Source: Thermoplasmata archaeon
Lineage (GTDB): Archaea > Thermoplasmatota > Thermoplasmata > Lutacidiplasmatales > UBA184
Assembly: GCA_021828085.1 (NCBI GenBank)
Contig: JAKATE010000003.1
Location: 1-33,999 of the forward strand
DNA: 33,999 nt
Reading direction: 5' to 3'
This document shows positions 1-7,176 of this stretch, piece by piece. A program made the translations under genes and the position numbers. Position 1 is the first letter of the stretch. Each line of letters opens with the position of its first letter. The notes under the pieces were generated by a model. It made no database searches. It was not told where the DNA came from and was given only the letters and a program-made list of their open reading frames with translations.

Positions 1-265
1 TTCCGATCTCCTCGAAACGGATCGCCTTCACGCGGACCCGGGGGGGGAGGTGGCTGCGGGAGCGTTTCCAGAGGAACTCGTTCAGGCGGGGATCGATCCA
101 GATGTTCTTCTCCTCGCCCTTCATGTGCCGCACCACGAACTCGCGGACCGCCTTCACCGCGTGGTCGACGCGCTTGCCTTCGGGGGGGGCGTGGTGGCTC
201 TTCCGCAGGGGGACGACGTACTCGCGCTCGAGCTCCTCGACCCGGGTCTTCTCCTCCTTGGCCAT
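1..265 (-). CDS. rpl31e: Ribosomal protein L31e (eL31), 3' end cut by window edge
   Basis: Large-subunit ribosomal protein of the archaeal/eukaryotic L31e family, which sits near the peptide exit tunnel. The first 88 residues are present; the C-terminus lies outside the window. The family pattern is visible: an EREYVVPLRK strand at residues 14-23, then RVDHAVKAVREFVVRHMK and the block IWIDPRLNEFLWKR. Start chosen at the ATG ending at 265, because a strong Shine-Dalgarno sequence (GGAAGGAGG) precedes it by a few bases. It is the last visible member of a minus-strand operon rps19e-PDCD5-rpl39e-rpl31e, an arrangement common in archaea, with a 12-base gap to rpl39e. Confidence 0.95.
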   Translation of the reverse strand, partial: MAKEEKTRVEELEREYVVPLRKSHHAPPEGKRVDHAVKAVREFVVRHMKGEEKNIWIDPRLNEFLWKRSRSHLPPRVRVKAIRFEEIG

Positions 266-277
266 GCTTCCTCCTTC

Positions 278-436
278 CTATCGGTGAAGGTTCCCGCGGC
301 GCCAGGACCGCCGCTTCGGGTGGCGCGTCACTCGGCGGTTGGTCCGCTGCATCACCCAGGCAGGTACGCGTCGGTTGGACTTCTCGGCCCGGAGCAATCG
401 GAGCTTCCTCGGGAACGGTTTTCGCTTGCTGGACAT
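278..436 (-). CDS. rpl39e: Ribosomal protein L39e (eL39)
   Basis: A very small (52 residues), strongly basic protein of the large ribosomal subunit lining the exit tunnel. The family hallmarks are present: MSSKRKPFPRKLRLLRAEKS at the start, the RRVPAWVMQRTNRRV core and an RRSWRRGNLHR end. It reads from the ATG ending at 436 to a TAG at 278-280. It lies between the PDCD5 gene (17-base gap) and rpl31e (12-base gap), in the conserved archaeal order, and is co-transcribed with them. Function is known from the family; nothing unusual is seen. Confidence 0.95.
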   Translation of the reverse strand: MSSKRKPFPRKLRLLRAEKSNRRVPAWVMQRTNRRVTRHPKRRSWRRGNLHR

Positions 437-453
437 CTTCGACCTTGGAGGGA

Positions 454-810
454 CTAGCGGCGGGTGATCCGGATCTCCCTCTTCTCCGGCTGGATGCGCT
501 CCAGCAGGGAGCGCAGGGTCGCGTCATCGATGGCCCGGGGGAGCCGTCCGGCGGAGGCGAGGGCCAGGATCTGCTGCTCCACCCCGGCGACGAGCTCGGG
601 GCGGGTGAGGCGCAGGCGGGCCAGGCGCTCGCGGGCCTCGGGGGTCAGCAGCCGTCGGAGCACCTCGTGCTGCTCGGCCTGGCGTCGCTCCATCTCGGAC
701 TGCTGGCCCTGCAGCGCGGCCAGGTCGCCCCCCGCATACTGCCCCTGGAGCTGGGCGACCCGGCGCCGCCGGAGCTCCTCGAGTTCCTCGTCCTCGTTGG
801 GCGCGCTCAT
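454..810 (-). CDS. PDCD5/TFAR19-family DNA-binding protein
   Basis: 118-residue helical protein of the PDCD5 family, archaeal proteins described as double-stranded DNA-binding, regularly encoded beside S19e. The N-terminal charged helix (EDEELEELRRRRVAQLQ) and the core segments LLTPEARERLARLRLTRPE and VEQQILALASAGR are typical, ending in the basic tail EKREIRITRR. The ATG ending at 810 is preferred over upstream in-frame codons because it starts the family-length protein and has a GGGAG ribosome site in the 11-base gap after rps19e. The exact cellular role in archaea is not settled. Confidence 0.9.
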   Translation of the reverse strand: MSAPNEDEELEELRRRRVAQLQGQYAGGDLAALQGQQSEMERRQAEQHEVLRRLLTPEARERLARLRLTRPELVAGVEQQILALASAGRLPRAIDDATLRSLLERIQPEKREIRITRR

Positions 811-821
811 AGCTCTCCCGC

Positions 822-1277
822 TCAAGCGTACTTCTTGAGCAGCGGGTCGCGCTGGACGAGCTGCTCGAAGGCCACGCGGCTGACCTTCATGAGGAGCGAC
901 TGCCCCTTCCCCGACAGGGCACGGCCCCGGAGGCGGATGGTGCTGACGAGCCCCGCCTTCTCCAGTTGCTGGAGAATCTCCCGGGCGATGGAGCGGCTGC
1001 CCGAACGGGCGTGGTAGGGGGCGCTCCCGTAGTCCTTCTTGCCCCCGTACTCGTCGGCCACCCGGACGACCCCGCTCGGCCCGCGCACCTGGAGCTTGCG
1101 CAGGATGGAGGCGGAGCGAAGGTACCACCAGTCCTTGGTGCCGGGGGCACGGTCCTTGTGCGTGCCGGTCTTCGCGAAGAGGGCCCAGTCCGGGGGGCGG
1201 ATGGCCTCCTCCTTGCGCAGTTCGGCCGCCAGGAGGGGAAGGAGGACGTTCGGAGGGATCTCTTGGGGATGGGTCAT
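822..1277 (-). CDS. rps19e: Ribosomal protein S19e (eS19)
   Basis: Small-subunit ribosomal protein, 151 residues, the usual length. Recognisable blocks: the N-terminal helix ending PPDWALFAKTGTHKDRAP, then WWYLRSASILRKL, GVVRVADEYGGKK and the winged-helix-like segment REILQQLEKAGLV. It starts at the ATG ending at 1277 and leads a four-gene minus-strand operon. A TTAAATAC box about 26-33 bases upstream predicts a transcript beginning almost at the start codon, so the message is nearly leaderless. The neighbours (PDCD5, L39e, L31e) are the standard archaeal context. Confidence 0.95.
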   Translation of the reverse strand: MTHPQEIPPNVLLPLLAAELRKEEAIRPPDWALFAKTGTHKDRAPGTKDWWYLRSASILRKLQVRGPSGVVRVADEYGGKKDYGSAPYHARSGSRSIAREILQQLEKAGLVSTIRLRGRALSGKGQSLLMKVSRVAFEQLVQRDPLLKKYA

Positions 1278-1302
1278 GAACGGCCGATTCAGAAGGGGCT
1301 CA

Positions 1303-1310
1303 GTATTTAA
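1303..1310 (-). promoter_or_regulatory. TATA box of the rps19e operon
   Basis: TTAAATAC on the minus strand, an AT island in GC-rich sequence, centred about 30 bases ahead of the rps19e ATG. The spacing fits archaeal TBP/TFB promoters with a very short leader. Assigned from motif and distance only. Confidence 0.6.
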
Positions 1311-1368
1311 CCCCCGCCCCTCCGCGCCCTCGAGAAGGGGCCCCGGAACCGGGGGAGCGCGGCGGAAG

Positions 1369-1376
1369 CGTATTCC
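1369..1376 (+). promoter_or_regulatory. Weak candidate TATA box of the molybdenum enzyme operon
   Basis: CGTATTCC is the only A/T-containing stretch ahead of the ATG at 1400, and its centre is about 27 bases upstream, which would give a leaderless mRNA. It is a poor match to the archaeal consensus, so confidence is low. It lies in the 122-base divergent region shared with the rps19e operon. Confidence 0.35.
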
Positions 1377-1399
1377 CCGCCGGGGTCCCTGATCGTCCG

Positions 1400-2038
1400 A
1401 TGATCCCAGCGCTCCTCCTCGCGGCGGGGGGCTCGACCCGGATGGGCTCACGCCCGAAGGGGCTGCTCCCCCTCCCTGACGGGACCTTCGTCCTCGAAAG
1501 GATGGTCCGGACCTGCCGGGAGGCCGGGGTGGGAACGGTGCACGTGGTGATCGGCCACGAGGCGGAGCGCCATCGCAGACGGCTGGCGAGGCTTCCGGTG
1601 GTCGTGGTCGAGAACCCGGCCTGGGAGTCCGGTCGGACCTCCTCGGTGAAGGCGGGCCTCCGGAGCCTCCCTCCCGGGACCTCCGCGTGCCTGCTCTGGC
1701 CCGTGGACGCTCCGCTGGTGCGCCGTTCCACGGTCCAGGCTCTCCTCGAGCGGGAGCGCGACCGCGCCCCCGAGGCGCGCTGGACGATCCCCCTCTATCA
1801 GGGCCGCCGCGGGCATCCGGTGCTGCTCAGCTCGGCCACCTTCCCGGCCGTGGAGGCGCTCGAGGACCCGGAACCCCTCTTCCGCATCCCCCGCGAGCAC
1901 CCGGAGTGGGTCGAGCTCGTCGAGCTCGGCGACCCGGGAACGACGGAGAACACGGACGACCCGGAGGCGTTCCTTCAAGCCCTTCAACGGCTTTCGAAGG
2001 AACGCGTAGGCCCGGGCGATGGAGCGACGGATCCTTAG
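1400..2038 (+). CDS. mocA: MocA-like molybdopterin cytidylyltransferase
   Basis: Nucleotidyltransferase of the MobA/MocA family, 212 residues. It probably transfers CMP from CTP to molybdopterin, giving the cytosine dinucleotide cofactor used by xanthine-oxidase-family enzymes. Seen in the sequence: the N-terminal nucleotide-binding loop LLAAGGSTRMGSRPKGLLPL at residues 6-25, the PVDAPLV metal-site segment, and GRRGHPVLL, typical of MocA rather than MobA. It is first in a plus-strand operon and overlaps xdhC by 20 bases. The downstream genes encode an MCD-type hydroxylase, which supports the CTP rather than GTP assignment. An alternative is a generic NTP transferase of the same fold. Confidence 0.85.
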   Translation: MIPALLLAAGGSTRMGSRPKGLLPLPDGTFVLERMVRTCREAGVGTVHVVIGHEAERHRRRLARLPVVVVENPAWESGRTSSVKAGLRSLPPGTSACLLWPVDAPLVRRSTVQALLERERDRAPEARWTIPLYQGRRGHPVLLSSATFPAVEALEDPEPLFRIPREHPEWVELVELGDPGTTENTDDPEAFLQALQRLSKERVGPGDGATDP

Positions 2039-2855
2039 GGAGGCCCTCGAGCTCTCCGAGCATCATCGGCCGTACGTGCTGGTCCAGGTGGTGGAGGCCC
2101 GAGGCTCGGTCCCGGGGAAGATGGGGACGGCGATGCTCTACCGGGACGATGGCACGACCCTCGGGACGGTGGGAGGGGCGCAGCTGGAGGAGCGTGCCAA
2201 GCTTTTAGCCCGCGAGGCCCTCGCCACGGGGCGAGGGGGCCTCCATCACTTCGAGCTTCGCGCCTGGGAGAAGGGGGGCCTTCCCAGCCTCTGTGGCGGG
2301 AGCGTAGGGCTGGCCGTGAGCTATGTGGGCGTGCGCGGGCATGTGCTTCTCTGGGGCGGGGGTCACGTGGCCCAGGCGCTCGCCCGCCAGCTGGACCTCC
2401 TCGACCTGGACTACTCCATCGCGGACGACCGTCCGGAGTACGTGGGCCCGGAGCTCTTCCCCCAGGCGAGGCAGCGCTGGATCTGCCCACCGGAGGAGCT
2501 CGCCTCCCGGGTGGAAGGGAGCCCGGACCGGTTCACCCGGGTCTACCTGCTCGGGTACGACGCGAAGAAGGACGAGGCGGCCGCTGCGGGGCTCCTGCCG
2601 GTCTTCCCGGGAGGTGTCGGGCTCATCGCCTCCCGGACGAAGGCCGAGCTGACCCGCCGCGCGCTCCGGTCCCGGGGACTCCCCGAGGAGCACGTCGCCC
2701 GGCTGCGCTCCCCCATCGGCCTCCCGCTCGGCGGGGTCACCCCGGCCGAGATCGCCCTCAGCATCGCCGCCGAGATCGTCCAGGAGATCAACGAGCCCGC
2801 CCCGCCGGCCGAAGAGGAAGCCTCCCATGGCGTCTCCGGTGTCCCTCACGCTTAA
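2019..2855 (+). CDS. xdhC: XdhC/CoxI-family molybdenum cofactor insertion factor
   Basis: 278-residue XdhC/CoxI-family protein. Relatives bind the molybdenum cofactor, promote its sulfuration and hand it to xanthine-oxidase-family apoenzymes. The N-terminal domain shows VEARGSVPGKMGTAMLY and the LPSLCGGSVGL segment with the conserved CGG. A Rossmann-like domain follows, starting HVLLWGGGHVAQALA, and the SPIGLPLGGVTPAEIALSIAAEI block near the C-terminus is diagnostic. It overlaps mocA by 20 bases and the small enzyme subunit by 29 bases, so translation is probably coupled through the set. It should serve the hydroxylase encoded immediately downstream. Confidence 0.88.
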   Translation: MERRILREALELSEHHRPYVLVQVVEARGSVPGKMGTAMLYRDDGTTLGTVGGAQLEERAKLLAREALATGRGGLHHFELRAWEKGGLPSLCGGSVGLAVSYVGVRGHVLLWGGGHVAQALARQLDLLDLDYSIADDRPEYVGPELFPQARQRWICPPEELASRVEGSPDRFTRVYLLGYDAKKDEAAAAGLLPVFPGGVGLIASRTKAELTRRALRSRGLPEEHVARLRSPIGLPLGGVTPAEIALSIAAEIVQEINEPAPPAEEEASHGVSGVPHA

Positions 2856-3315
2856 GGTCAACGGGGTCGAGGAGACCCGGACCGTCCCTCCGGAGCGGGT
2901 CCTGCTCGACCTCCTCCGGGAGGAGCTCAACCTGACCGGCACGAAGCGCGGGTGCGACCTCGGGACCTGCGGCTGCTGCACGGTGCTGGTGGACGGGGTG
3001 CCCACCTTGAGCTGCCTCACCCTCGCGAAGCGGGTGGACCGTCGGGAGGTCACCACCATCGAGGGGCTCGCCTCCGGAGCGGGGCTCACGGCGGTCCAGC
3101 GCGCCTTCCTCGAGCATGGGGCAACGCAGTGCGGATTCTGCACCCCGGGGTTCATCCTCACCGCGACGGCCCTCTTGCGCGAGCGGCCCCGGCCGACCCG
3201 GGAGGAGATCGCCGAGGCGCTCAGCGGCAACCTCTGTCGGTGCACCGGTTACGTGAAGATCCTGGAAGCGGTGGAAGCGGCCGCGCGGGCGGTCGCGGCG
3301 GGCGGGGAGGCCTGA
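2827..3315 (+). CDS. hcrC: Molybdenum hydroxylase small subunit, two [2Fe-2S] clusters (HcrC-type)
   Basis: 162-residue iron-sulfur subunit of the xanthine oxidase/CO dehydrogenase/4-hydroxybenzoyl-CoA reductase superfamily. The N-terminal plant-ferredoxin-like domain has C43-x4-C48-x2-C51 and C63. The second, all-helical cluster domain has C102-x2-C105 and C137-x-C139 (QCGFCTPG and NLCRCTGY). These clusters carry electrons between the FAD subunit and the molybdenum site. The gene overlaps the xdhC end by 29 bases and ends four bases before the large subunit. The small subunit alone does not reveal the substrate; the Hcr label comes from the FAD subunit two genes downstream and the C-A-B gene order known from 4-hydroxybenzoyl-CoA reductase. 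Confidence 0.85.
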   Translation: MASPVSLTLKVNGVEETRTVPPERVLLDLLREELNLTGTKRGCDLGTCGCCTVLVDGVPTLSCLTLAKRVDRREVTTIEGLASGAGLTAVQRAFLEHGATQCGFCTPGFILTATALLRERPRPTREEIAEALSGNLCRCTGYVKILEAVEAAARAVAAGGEA

Positions 3316-3319
3316 TCCC

Positions 3320-5716
3320 ATGGCCAAGAGCTCCTCAAGCTCCCGCCCGGCCGACGAGGGGAGCCTGGGCTCGCCGGCCCCCCGCGCAGGGTTCCGGCTG
3401 ATCGGGCGGCGGGTCCCGCTCGTCGACGGCCCGCTCAAGGTCACGGGCCGCGCGGAGTACACCGACGATCTCAAGCGGCCCGGGATGCTCGTGGCGAGGC
3501 TGCTCAAGTCGGTCCACGCGCACGCCCGCATCGCCTCCATCGATGTGACCGAGGCCCGCCGGCTCCCCGGGGTCAGCGCGGTCCTCACCGGCGAGCGCTT
3601 CCCCACGCCCTTCGGCGTCCTCCCCATGACCCACGACGAGACCGCCCTCGCCGTGGACAAGGTGCGCTTCTACGGGGAGTGGGTCGCCGCCGTGGCGGCC
3701 CGGGACGAGCGGACCTGCGAGGAGGCCTTCCGCCGCATCCGGGTGGAGTACGTCCCCCTCCCCAGCTACGACGATCCGGCGGTGAGCGAGAGGCCCGTGG
3801 CGGAGAAGATCCACCGTCGGGGCCTCCGGGACACGAACATCCAGAAGGAGGTCTTCCAGCACTTCGGGGATGTCCCGGCCGCCCTGCGCGACGCGTTCGC
3901 CAAGGCCGAGTTCCGCGGACGCTTCGCCGGCGTCACGCACGCCTTCACCGAGCCGCACGCCGTCCTCGCCGAGGCGACCCCGGACGGGCGCCTCACGGTC
4001 TGGTCCGCCACCCAGGTGCCGCACTACCTGCACCGGTCGCTCTCGGAGGTCCTGGGCCTCCCGATGCACCGGATCCGCGTCGTGAAACCCGAGGTCGGAG
4101 GAGGGTTCGGCGGGAAGTCCGACCCCTTCCCTCACGAGATCGCCTGCGCCGCGCTCGCGCTGGAGACCGGCCGGCCGGTCAAGCTCCTCCTGGACCGGGA
4201 GGAGGTCTTCTACGTCAACCACGGTCGGCACCCGACGACGAACCGGGTGGTGGTGGCCGCGGACGAGAAGGGCCGCTTCACCGCCCTCGACGTGGAGGCG
4301 CTCCTCGACGGGGGCGCCTTCAGCTCCTTCGGGGTCGTCACCACCTACTACAACGGCGTGCTCGCCATGGGTCCGTACCGGTTCGACGCCTTCCGGTACC
4401 ACGGGGTGCGGGCGTACACGAACCATCCCCCCTCCGGGGCCATGCGCGCCCACGGGGGTACGAACATCCGCTACTCCCTCGAGATGGCGGTGGACCTCCT
4501 GGCCGAGAAGCTCGGACGCGACCCCTTGGAGCTCCGCCTGGAGAACCTCCTCCCCCCCCACAGCCGGACCCTCAACGAGTTCCGCATCACGTCGAACGCC
4601 GCGCGCGACTGCCTGCTCGCCGCCCGGGCGCGCTCGGGATGGGAGAAGGACTTCCGGCGGCTCCCGCTCGGCGAGGGGATCGGGGTCGCCTGCGGCTTCT
4701 ACATCTCGGGGAGCAACTCCCCCATCCACTTCACCCCCCGCTTCCCGCAGTCCACGGTCCACCTCAAGGTCGACATGGACGGGGGGATCACCATCCACAG
4801 CGGGGCCGCGGACATCGGGCAGGGGTCGAAGACCCTCCTGGCCCAGATCGTCGCCGAGGTGGTGGGGGTACCTCTCGACCGGACGCGGGTGGCGGCGGTG
4901 GACAGCGACACGGCCCCCATCGACCTCGGGAGCTACTCCTCCCGGGTCACCTTCATGATGGGGAACGCCGCCCGCGACGCGGCGGAGAAGTTGCGCGCCC
5001 TCCTCCTGGGGGCCGCCGCCGAGATGCTCGGGAGACCCGTGGGAGCGCTCGCGGTGGGAGAGGACCGGTACTTCGTCGCCGAGGAGCCCACCGTCGGGGT
5101 GGACTACCTCGCGGCGCTCCACCGGGTCATGGAGCACCGGGGCGCGCTCACCGTCTCGGGAATGTACGAGACGTCGCCGCTGGGCGGGACGTTCAAGGGA
5201 GCGAAGGCCGGCACCGCGCCGGCGTACTCCTTCAGTGCCTACGTCAGCCGTGTCGGGGTGGACCTGGAGACCGGGGAGGTCACCGTCCGCAAGGTCTGGG
5301 CCGCCTTCGACTGCGGCCGGGCCCTCAATCCGCTCGCCGTGGAGGGACAGATCGAAGGGTCGATCCACATGGGGCTCGGCCAGATGCTCTCCGAGGCGAT
5401 GAGCTACCGGGGGGCGAGGCTGCTCAACCCCTCCCTTCTCGACTACAAGATCCTCGCCCCGCAGCAGATGCCCGAGGTGGAGTGCCTCCTGGTCGGCGGC
5501 GAGGACCCCGAGGGGCCCTTCGGGGCGAAGGAGGCCGGCGAGGGTCCGCTCATTCCCGTGCTCCCCTCCGTGGGCGCGGCGGTCCACGACGCCATCGGGC
5601 TGCGCTTCCCGGAGCTGCCGATCACCCCGGACCGGGTCTACCGCGCCCTCGAGAACGCCCGCGCCGCCGGGACGCTGGCCAAGCCCTCCCGGCCCCGCCC
5701 CCGGGCGGGGGAGTGA
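3320..5716 (+). CDS. hcrA: Molybdopterin-binding large subunit, 4-hydroxybenzoyl-CoA reductase-like (HcrA-type)
   Basis: 798-residue catalytic subunit of a xanthine-oxidase-family enzyme. Visible motifs: GRAEYTDDLKRPGML near the N-terminus, VGGGFGGKSDPFPHEI in the cofactor-binding domain, the GGAFSSFGVVTTYYNGV segment, and KEAGEGPL near the C-terminus, whose Glu741 is the likely active-site base. It lacks the AYxCSFR loop of form I CO dehydrogenase; the corresponding region reads GAMRAHGGTNIRYSLE, like the aryl-CoA reductase branch. With the FAD subunit this points to reductive removal of a para-hydroxyl from an aryl-CoA, or a related hydroxylation. The real substrate is unproven; databases may label it a generic xanthine dehydrogenase or CoxL. 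Confidence 0.82.
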   Translation: MAKSSSSSRPADEGSLGSPAPRAGFRLIGRRVPLVDGPLKVTGRAEYTDDLKRPGMLVARLLKSVHAHARIASIDVTEARRLPGVSAVLTGERFPTPFGVLPMTHDETALAVDKVRFYGEWVAAVAARDERTCEEAFRRIRVEYVPLPSYDDPAVSERPVAEKIHRRGLRDTNIQKEVFQHFGDVPAALRDAFAKAEFRGRFAGVTHAFTEPHAVLAEATPDGRLTVWSATQVPHYLHRSLSEVLGLPMHRIRVVKPEVGGGFGGKSDPFPHEIACAALALETGRPVKLLLDREEVFYVNHGRHPTTNRVVVAADEKGRFTALDVEALLDGGAFSSFGVVTTYYNGVLAMGPYRFDAFRYHGVRAYTNHPPSGAMRAHGGTNIRYSLEMAVDLLAEKLGRDPLELRLENLLPPHSRTLNEFRITSNAARDCLLAARARSGWEKDFRRLPLGEGIGVACGFYISGSNSPIHFTPRFPQSTVHLKVDMDGGITIHSGAADIGQGSKTLLAQIVAEVVGVPLDRTRVAAVDSDTAPIDLGSYSSRVTFMMGNAARDAAEKLRALLLGAAAEMLGRPVGALAVGEDRYFVAEEPTVGVDYLAALHRVMEHRGALTVSGMYETSPLGGTFKGAKAGTAPAYSFSAYVSRVGVDLETGEVTVRKVWAAFDCGRALNPLAVEGQIEGSIHMGLGQMLSEAMSYRGARLLNPSLLDYKILAPQQMPEVECLLVGGEDPEGPFGAKEAGEGPLIPVLPSVGAAVHDAIGLRFPELPITPDRVYRALENARAAGTLAKPSRPRPRAGE

Positions 5717-5722
5717 GGGACG

Positions 5723-6706
5723 ATGCACCTCGATCCCTTCGAGCTCCACGAGCCGCGCTCGCTGCCGGAGGCGATGGCCCTCGCGCAGGAGCTCGAGGGC
5801 TCCTTCGACTACCTCGCGGGGGGGACGGACCTCCTGCCCAACTACAAGATGCACCTCAACAACCGGCCGCACCTCATCTCGCTCGGTCGGATCCCCGAGC
5901 TTTCCCGCTACGACAGCGCCCGCGGCTGGTTCGGGGCGCTCACGCCGCTCCGTCGGCTCGAGGGCGACGCGCGGCTCGCGCGGGAGTTTCCCGGGATCGC
6001 CGAGGGGGTCCGCCAGATCGCGACGCCGCTCGTCCGGTCCAGCGCGACGGTCGGGGGGAACCTGCTCGTGGAGACCCGCTGCTTCTTCTTCAACCAGTCC
6101 CGTCCCTGGCGCGAGGGGCTCGGCTATTGTCTCAAAGCGGAGGGGGACCGCTGCCACGTGGTGCCGCAGAAGGAGCGCTGCTACGCCACCTTCTCCGGGG
6201 ACCTCGCCCCGAACCTGATGGTGCTCGGCGCCGAGGCCGAGCTCACCGGGCCCACCGGGACCCGGAGGGTGCCGGTGAGGGAACTGTACGACCGGAAGGG
6301 CGACGGGATCCACCGGACCCTGCTCGCCCCGGGGGAGGTCGTGGTCGGGGTCCAGGTGCCCCCCGAGATGCGGGGGGTCCCGGCCACCTATCGGAAGCTC
6401 CGCGTCCGCCCGGCGTTCGACTTCCCCGAGCTCGGCGTCGCGGCCGCCCTCCGCATGGACGGGGGCCGGGTCCGCCTCCTCCGGCTGGCCACCGGAGGCC
6501 TCGAGACCGCCCCGCGGGAGTTCTCCGAGCTCACCGACCCGCTCGTCGGGGAGGAGCTCACGGCGGAGCGGATCGACGCCCTCGCCCAGCAGGTCCGCTC
6601 GCGCGTCCGGCCCGTCCACAACACCGCGCTCGCGCCCGACTACCGCAAGCGGATGGCCGGGGTCTACGTCCACCGCGCCCTCACGGCCCTCCAGGGGGCC
6701 GGATGA
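5723..6706 (+). CDS. hcrB: FAD subunit with extra [4Fe-4S] loop, 4-hydroxybenzoyl-CoA reductase beta-like (HcrB-type)
   Basis: 327-residue FAD-binding subunit. The flavin motifs AGGTDLLPN (residues 32-40) and SATVGGN (107-113) are present. Unlike CO dehydrogenase or xanthine dehydrogenase FAD subunits, it carries an insertion with four cysteines, C120, C136, C144 and C153, in the context TRCFFFNQS, GYCLKAEGDRCHVVP and RCYATFSGDLAP. As I recall the Thauera 4-hydroxybenzoyl-CoA reductase beta subunit, this loop holds a [4Fe-4S] cluster that lets the enzyme run as a low-potential reductase, and the spacings (16, 8, 9) match. The gene follows hcrA by six bases and overlaps the next gene by ATGA. 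This is the strongest evidence for the enzyme type. Confidence 0.85.
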   Translation: MHLDPFELHEPRSLPEAMALAQELEGSFDYLAGGTDLLPNYKMHLNNRPHLISLGRIPELSRYDSARGWFGALTPLRRLEGDARLAREFPGIAEGVRQIATPLVRSSATVGGNLLVETRCFFFNQSRPWREGLGYCLKAEGDRCHVVPQKERCYATFSGDLAPNLMVLGAEAELTGPTGTRRVPVRELYDRKGDGIHRTLLAPGEVVVGVQVPPEMRGVPATYRKLRVRPAFDFPELGVAAALRMDGGRVRLLRLATGGLETAPREFSELTDPLVGEELTAERIDALAQQVRSRVRPVHNTALAPDYRKRMAGVYVHRALTALQGAG

Positions 6707-7173
6707 CCGGGCCGGACCCCTCCGGACCCGCCCACCGGCGCCGGGCCGGCCCCGACGGGACCCTCACCTACCGCTTCGAGCTCGTCCCGCTGGAGTCGCT
6801 CCTCGCCCATGAGCGGATCGAGCGGCCGAACCTCGAGGCGATCAAGGAGCGCATCCGCAAGCAGCACCTGGTCGACGAGCCCCTGCTCGTCGCCGAGGTG
6901 CCCGGCGGCCGCTTCGTCGTGCTGAACGGGCACCATCGTAGGCTCGCCCTCATGGAGCTGGGGGCCCGGCGCGCCCCGGCCTGGGTGGTCGACTACGCCG
7001 CCGACGCCATCGTGCTCGATCACTGGCCCGGCGCGGTGAACCACCCCACCCCGACGAAGCAGGAGGTGGTCGAGCACGCCCTCCGGGGGGAGCTCTTCCC
7101 CCCCAAGACCACCCGGCACCGCGTCCGCACCCCCTTGCCCACCCGGGTGACGCACCTCTCCGACCTCAGGTGA
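6703..7173 (+). CDS. ParB-fold protein resembling archaeal free serine kinase SerK
   Basis: 156-residue protein with a ParB/sulfiredoxin-like N-terminal domain: PLESLLAHERIERPNLEAI at residues 29-47, EPLLVAEVPGGRFVVLNGHHR and ALMELGARRAPAWVVDY. The C-terminal part contains ALRGELFPPKTTRH, a motif I associate with the ADP-dependent free serine kinase (SerK) group of archaea, whose catalytic Glu follows the His in the HE pair, here H36-E37. No helix-turn-helix DNA-binding half follows, so a chromosome-partitioning role is unlikely. It overlaps the hcrB stop by ATGA and is followed after three bases by a glycosyltransferase, so it is co-expressed with the molybdenum enzyme. SerK activity is inference; ParB-like domain membership is firm. 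Confidence 0.7.
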   Translation: MTGPDPSGPAHRRRAGPDGTLTYRFELVPLESLLAHERIERPNLEAIKERIRKQHLVDEPLLVAEVPGGRFVVLNGHHRRLALMELGARRAPAWVVDYAADAIVLDHWPGAVNHPTPTKQEVVEHALRGELFPPKTTRHRVRTPLPTRVTHLSDLR

Positions 7174-7176
7174 GTT

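Noticed and set aside
5000..5720. Assignment of the large subunit as form I CO dehydrogenase (CoxL)
   Set aside because: The AYxCSFR active-site loop is absent and the FAD subunit has the Hcr-type four-Cys insertion.
3335..6673. Continuous 1112-codon open frame on the minus strand opposite hcrA/hcrB
   Set aside because: Shadow frame produced by GC-rich codon use; the product is rich in Arg, Gly, Glu and His and has no family features, while the plus strand encodes clear subunits.
3679..6702. Very long plus-strand frame upstream of the SerK-like gene, overlapping hcrA and hcrB
   Set aside because: Arg/Gly/Pro-rich shadow; only the part from ATG 6703 is homologous to a real family.
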